Below, piece by piece: positions 32,390 to 35,702 of a stretch of DNA of 35,702 nt. The stretch comes from Oxalobacteraceae bacterium UBA6018. Its GTDB lineage: Bacteria > Pseudomonadota > Gammaproteobacteria > Burkholderiales > Burkholderiaceae_D. Below the pieces are notes generated by a model. That model searched no databases. It saw nothing but the letters and a program-made list of their open reading frames with translations, and was not told the DNA's origin. The position numbers and the translations under genes were made by a program. Numbering within the stretch: the first letter of the stretch is position 1; every line of letters starts with the position of its first letter. The stretch spans positions 1 through 35,702 of the forward strand of contig DIZW01000132.1 in assembly GCA_002428015.1 (NCBI GenBank), given 5' to 3'.

Positions 32390-34258
32390 ATGAATCTGTT
32401 AGAGAACATCAACCAACCCGCCGAGCTGCGCAAGCTGGCGCGCTCGCAACTGACGCCGCTGGCGCACGAACTGCGCAGCTTCCTGCTCGACTCGGTCTCC
32501 AAGACGGGCGGCCACCTGTCGTCCAACCTCGGCACGGTCGAGCTGACCATCGCGCTGCACTACGTGTTCAACACGCCCTACGACCGCATCGTGTGGGACG
32601 TCGGCCACCAGACCTATTCGCACAAGATCCTCACCGGCCGGCGCGACGCCATGCCGGGCCTGCGCCAGCTGGGCGGCATCTCGGGCTTCCCGCGCCGCTG
32701 CGAGAGCGAGTACGACACCTTCGGCACGGCGCACTCGTCGACCTCGATCTCGGCCGCGCTGGGCATGGCGCAGGCGGCCAAGATCAAGGGCGAGCACCGC
32801 CACGCCATCGCCGTGATCGGCGACGGCTCCATGACCGCCGGGATGGCCTTCGAGGCGCTCAACAACGCCGGCGTGCAGGACGACATCAACCTGCTCGTGG
32901 TCCTCAACGACAACGACATGTCGATCTCGCCGCCGGTCGGCGCGCTCAACCGCTACCTGGCGCGCCTGATGTCCGGCCAGTTCTACGCGGCCGCCAAGAA
33001 CGTCGGCAAGTCGGTGCTGCCCGGCCCCGTGCTGGAGCTGGCCAAGCGCTTCGAGGAGCACGCCAAGGGCATGGTGGTGCCGGCCACGTTGTTCGAGGAA
33101 TTCGGCTTCAACTACATCGGCCCCATCGACGGGCACGACCTCGAGTCGCTCATCCCCACGCTGGAAAACATCAAGAAGCTCAAGGGCCCGCAGTTCCTGC
33201 ACGTGGTCACCAAGAAGGGGCAGGGCTACAAGCTGGCCGAGGCCGAGCCCATCCTGTACCACGGCACGCCCAAGTTCAATCCGACCGAAGGCATCAAGCC
33301 TGCGGCGGCTGGCAAGACCACCTACACCGAAGTGTTCGGCAGCTGGCTGTGCGACATGGCCGCGGCCGACCCGCGCCTGGTCGGCATCACCCCGGCCATG
33401 CGCGAGGGCTCGGGCATGGTGCGCTTCGAGGAGCTGTTCCCCGAGCGCTATTTCGACGTCGGCATCGCCGAGCAGCACGCCGTCACCTTCGGCGCCGGCC
33501 TGGCCACCGAGGGCCTCAAGCCGGTCGTGGCGATCTACTCGACCTTCCTGCAGCGCGCCTACGACCAGCTGATCCACGACGTGGCGCTGCAAAACCTGGA
33601 CGTCACCTTCGCGCTCGACCGCGCCGGCCTGGTGGGCGCGGACGGCGCCACCCACGCCGGCAACTACGACATCGCCTACCTGCGCTGCATCCCCAACATG
33701 GTGCTGATGGCGGCCTCGGATGAAAACGAATGCCGCCAGATGCTCACCACCGCCTACCGCTACCCGGGCCCGGCGGCGGTGCGCTATCCGCGCGGCGCCG
33801 GCATCGGCGCGGCGATCGCGCCGGAACTGAGTACGATCGAGCTGGGCAAGGGCGAGATCAAGCGCGCCGGCAAGGGCGTGGCGATCCTGGCGTTCGGCGC
33901 GATGGTGGCGCCGAGCGTGGCGGCCGGCGCGGCGCTGGGCGCCACGGTGGCCAACATGCGCTTCATCAAGCCGCTCGACGTGGCGCTGGTGCGCCAGCTC
34001 GCGGCCGACCATGACTGCCTGGTGACGGTGGAGGAGGGCGCCATCATGGGCGGCGCCGGCGCCGCCGTGGCCGAGGCGCTGGCGGCCGAGGGCATCGTCA
34101 AGCCCATCCTGATGCTGGGCCTGCCCGACCAGTTCATCGACCATGGCGACCCGGCCGCGCTGCTGGCCGGCGTGGGCCTGGACGCCAAGGGCATCGAAGC
34201 GTCGGTGCGCAAGCGCTTCGGCGTGGCCGAGCCGCGCCTGGTGGTCAACAACGGCTAG
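32390..34258 (+). CDS. dxs: 1-deoxy-D-xylulose-5-phosphate synthase
   Basis: 622-aa TPP-dependent enzyme that makes DXP from pyruvate and glyceraldehyde 3-phosphate, first step of the MEP isoprenoid pathway; DXP is also a substrate of ThiG. The TPP/Mg-binding motif is GDGSMTAGMAFEALNNAG, with LNDNDMSISPPVG following. Other family blocks are VGHQTYSHKILTGRRD, FGTAHSSTSISAALGMA, RYFDVGIAEQHAVTFGAG and DRAGLVGADGATHAG. The ATG follows the ispA stop codon with no gap; the only upstream ribosome-site-like sequence is GGAAAG within the end of ispA. The 3' end has a diverged copy 89 nt downstream. Confidence 0.97.
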   Translation: MNLLENINQPAELRKLARSQLTPLAHELRSFLLDSVSKTGGHLSSNLGTVELTIALHYVFNTPYDRIVWDVGHQTYSHKILTGRRDAMPGLRQLGGISGFPRRCESEYDTFGTAHSSTSISAALGMAQAAKIKGEHRHAIAVIGDGSMTAGMAFEALNNAGVQDDINLLVVLNDNDMSISPPVGALNRYLARLMSGQFYAAAKNVGKSVLPGPVLELAKRFEEHAKGMVVPATLFEEFGFNYIGPIDGHDLESLIPTLENIKKLKGPQFLHVVTKKGQGYKLAEAEPILYHGTPKFNPTEGIKPAAAGKTTYTEVFGSWLCDMAAADPRLVGITPAMREGSGMVRFEELFPERYFDVGIAEQHAVTFGAGLATEGLKPVVAIYSTFLQRAYDQLIHDVALQNLDVTFALDRAGLVGADGATHAGNYDIAYLRCIPNMVLMAASDENECRQMLTTAYRYPGPAAVRYPRGAGIGAAIAPELSTIELGKGEIKRAGKGVAILAFGAMVAPSVAAGAALGATVANMRFIKPLDVALVRQLAADHDCLVTVEEGAIMGGAGAAVAEALAAEGIVKPILMLGLPDQFIDHGDPAALLAGVGLDAKGIEASVRKRFGVAEPRLVVNNG

Positions 34259-34380
34259 GCAGCCAGCGCTGGCCGGTTCCTAGCCGCGGTCGACTCGGCT
34301 ATGCGGCGCGCGGGCCGGTGCCGCGCCTGGCGGTCGACGATGGCCATGCCACCAGCGCGGGCTGGTGTCTAGCCGCGCTC
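34232..34380. repeat. Imperfect 60-bp direct repeat spanning the dxs/pduO 3' ends
   Basis: Positions 34232-34291 and 34321-34380 align without gaps at about 47 of 60 bases (period 89). The left copy contains the last nine codons of dxs and its stop codon; the right copy contains the stop codon and last codons of the convergent pduO gene (CTAGCCGCG core shared). The intergenic region thus looks like a local duplication. Confidence 0.6.
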
Positions 34381-34923
34381 GCGGTCGTGCTGCCACAGCA
34401 CGTCGTCCCCGCCGGCGAAGCGGTTGAGCACGCGCGAGAGGACGAACATCAGGTCAGACAGCCGGTTCACGTACTGGCGCGGCTGGGCGTTGATGGTCTC
34501 CACGCGGCCCAGGGCCACGATGCTGCGCTCGGCGCGGCGGCACACGGTGCGGCACACGTGGGCCAGCGCCGCCGCCTTCGAGCCGGCCGGCAGGATGAAA
34601 TCCTTCAGCGGCGGCAGGTCGGCGTTGTATTTCTCGAGCAGCCGGTCCAGCCGCGCCACATGCTCATCGGTGACCAGCTGGTAGCCGGGAATGCACAGCT
34701 CGCCGCCGAGGTCGAACAGGTCATGCTGGATCGAGACCAGCTCCTCGCGCAGGCCGGCCGGCATGTCCTCGCACAGCAGCAGTCCCACGAAGGCGTTGAG
34801 CTCGTCGACCTCGCCCAGCGAGCGCACGCGCGCGCTGTCCTTGTCGGTGCGGCTGCCGTCGCCCAGGCCGGTGCTGCCATCGTCGCCGGTGCGGGTGGCG
34901 ATTTTCGAAAGTCGATTGCCCAT
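34369..34923 (-). CDS. pduO: PduO-type cob(I)yrinic acid a,c-diamide adenosyltransferase
   Basis: 184-aa ATP:cobalamin adenosyltransferase that makes adenosylcobalamin. The N-terminal ATP-binding segment is IATRTGDDGSTGLGDGSRT, followed by KDSARVRSLGEVDELNAF; the C-terminal part has CRRAERSIVAL and VNRLSDLMFVLSRVLNR, all diagnostic for the PduO family. I chose ATG 34923 (MGNRLSKIATRTGD). An in-frame extension upstream to 35082 reads through unrelated sequence and is rejected. No other cobalamin gene is nearby. A Shine-Dalgarno sequence is weak. Confidence 0.95.
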   Translation of the reverse strand: MGNRLSKIATRTGDDGSTGLGDGSRTDKDSARVRSLGEVDELNAFVGLLLCEDMPAGLREELVSIQHDLFDLGGELCIPGYQLVTDEHVARLDRLLEKYNADLPPLKDFILPAGSKAAALAHVCRTVCRRAERSIVALGRVETINAQPRQYVNRLSDLMFVLSRVLNRFAGGDDVLWQHDRERG

Positions 34924-35006
34924 GGTGGTCAGGTCCGTGTTTAAATGATGAATCGGCCAGCATACGACAAAAGCCACGAACCTGCTTACCATCGACGCAT
35001 GATCCA

Positions 35007-35054
35007 GCGCACGTTCCAACTCATGTTCCCGCCCACGTTCCAGCCCACGTTCCA
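35007..35054. repeat. Degenerate 12-bp tandem repeat, four units
   Basis: Units GCGCACGTTCCA, ACTCATGTTCCC, GCCCACGTTCCA and GCCCACGTTCCA follow each other directly. The last two are identical. The array lies in the gap between pduO and glcD (34924-35072), just ahead of the glcD ATG. Confidence 0.75.
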
Positions 35055-35072
35055 GCCAAGCCCAGCGCGCCC

Positions 35073-35660
35073 ATGACGACACCCATGCCTACCGCCGTGC
35101 CTACCGCCGTGCCTACCGCCGTGCCCGCCTCCTGCGATCCGGGGCGCCAGAAAAGCGTGGGCGCGGCACTGCGCGCGCTGCTGCCCGAAGGCTGCGTGCT
35201 GTCTGACCCCGAAGACACCCGGCCCTACGAATGCGACGGCCTGACCGCCTACCGTCAGCTGCCGATGATCGTCACCCTGCCGCGCGACGAAGCGCAGGTG
35301 CTCGCGATCCTGAACGCCTGCCGCGCGCTGCAAGTGCCGATCGTGCCGCGCGGGGCCGGCACCGGCCTGTCGGGCGGCGCCATGCCGATCGCCGACGGGG
35401 TCGTCATCTCGACCGCGCGCCTGAACCGCATCGTGCGCATGGAGCCCTACGCGCGCATGGCGGTGGTGCAGCCGGGCGTGCGCAACCTGGCCATCTCGGA
35501 GGCGGCCGCGCCGCACGGCCTGTACTACGCGCCCGACCCGTCCTCGCAGATCGCCTGCACCATCGGCGGCAACGTGGCCGAGAACTCGGGCGGCGTGCAC
35601 TGCCTCAAGTACGGCCTCACCCTGCATAACGTGCTGCGCGTGCGCGTGGCCACCCATAGG
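35073..35660 (+). CDS. glcD: FAD-linked oxidase, glycolate oxidase subunit GlcD type (truncated by contig end)
   Basis: N-terminal part (196 codons) of a flavoprotein that oxidises glycolate or D-lactate. The FAD-binding PCMH-type domain is evident: LPMIVTLPRDEAQVLAILNA, VPIVPRGAGTGLSGGAMP, APDPSSQIACTIGGNVAENS and GGVHCLKYGLTLHNVL. The ATG at 35073 is followed by MTTPMPTAVPTAVPTAV, an unusual (PTAV)3 repeat encoded by three identical 12-bp units. No clear ribosome site precedes this ATG. The reading frame continues into adapter sequence at 35661, so the last residues before that point are the end of real data. Confidence 0.88.
35088..35123 (+). repeat. 12-bp tandem repeat encoding (PTAV)3 at the glcD N-terminus
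   Basis: Three perfect copies of CCTACCGCCGTG code for residues 6-17. The unit length equals that of the array 34 bp upstream, though the sequence differs. Copy number could vary by slippage without changing frame. Confidence 0.85.
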
Positions 35661-35702
35661 CTGTCTCTTATACACAAACTGACGCTGCCGACGGAGAGGG
35701 TA
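35661..35702 (+). other. Nextera/Tn5 adapter read-through (not genomic)
   Basis: CTGTCTCTTATACACA is the Tn5 mosaic end, and it continues as CTGACGCTGCCGACG, which matches the Nextera adapter apart from a small change at the junction (AA where the standard adapter has T). On the opposite strand this reads as the known artefact peptide (M/V)YKRQ. The bases should be trimmed. Confidence 0.93.

Noticed and set aside
34986..35675. Minus-strand frame beginning MYKRQ
   Set aside because: It starts inside the Nextera adapter and runs antisense to glcD.

Overview
The window is a high-GC chromosomal segment of a betaproteobacterium, most likely family Oxalobacteraceae (Massilia/Telluria/Duganella group). 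The placement is inferred from the PEP-CTERM sorting tail, the polA / DUF2782 / thrB-type homoserine kinase / BPSS1780-family neighbourhood, the xseB-ispA-dxs operon and the protein sequences; no rRNA marker is present. I saw no tRNA or rRNA gene, CRISPR array, insertion sequence or integrase. The right edge is the end of a sequencing contig: the last 42 bases closely match a Nextera (Tn5) adapter and are not genomic.

Layout, left to right. (1) 1-1290: 5' part of valS, reading left. (2) 1336-4899: two tandem paralogous secreted S8 (subtilisin-like) proteases, each ending in a terminator built on the same 16-bp palindrome. (3) 5045-9674: thiamine operon thiC-thiS-thiG-thiD-thiE behind a TPP riboswitch; thiC carries a 1-nt insertion. 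(4) 9684-11643: signalling block with an ANTAR-type response regulator and two adjacent receiver-only proteins, the second lacking the conserved receiver lysine. (5) 11730-12836: glutathione-dependent formaldehyde dehydrogenase. (6) 12915-15601: leftward accessory cluster of three tandem phage-tail-collar (microcystin-dependent-protein-like) genes, a DUF6916-like protein with a Tat-type leader, and a separately terminated PEP-CTERM protein. (7) 15865-18693: PNPOx-fold protein and uvrD, which appears to be transcribed leaderless. (8) 18728-23891: BPSS1780-family membrane protein, homoserine kinase and DUF2782 protein (leftward), divergent from polA. (9) 24065-27985: DUF4382 lipoprotein; a yybP-ykoY manganese riboswitch ahead of a GDT1/UPF0016 transporter; a ZIP transporter that seems to start at ATC; and an unrecognised protein with a Cys/Gly/Ser-rich tail. 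(10) 27990-30913: sulfurtransferase, DMT exporter and Rieske oxygenase (leftward). (11) 31239-34258: xseB-ispA-dxs operon for isoprenoid precursors. (12) 34369-35660: PduO-type cobalamin adenosyltransferase and a truncated glcD.

Functional links: the thi genes make both halves of thiamine phosphate under end-product control, and their TPP product is the cofactor of Dxs, while Dxs makes DXP, a substrate of ThiG. The GDT1 and ZIP genes are probably a divalent-metal homeostasis pair. The most system-like accessory locus is the tail-collar triplet with its exported partner; no other phage genes surround it, so it is not a prophage remnant of ordinary form. Its function is unknown to me. Assembly quality matters here: the adapter tail and the thiC frameshift both advise caution about single-base oddities, including the ATC start.
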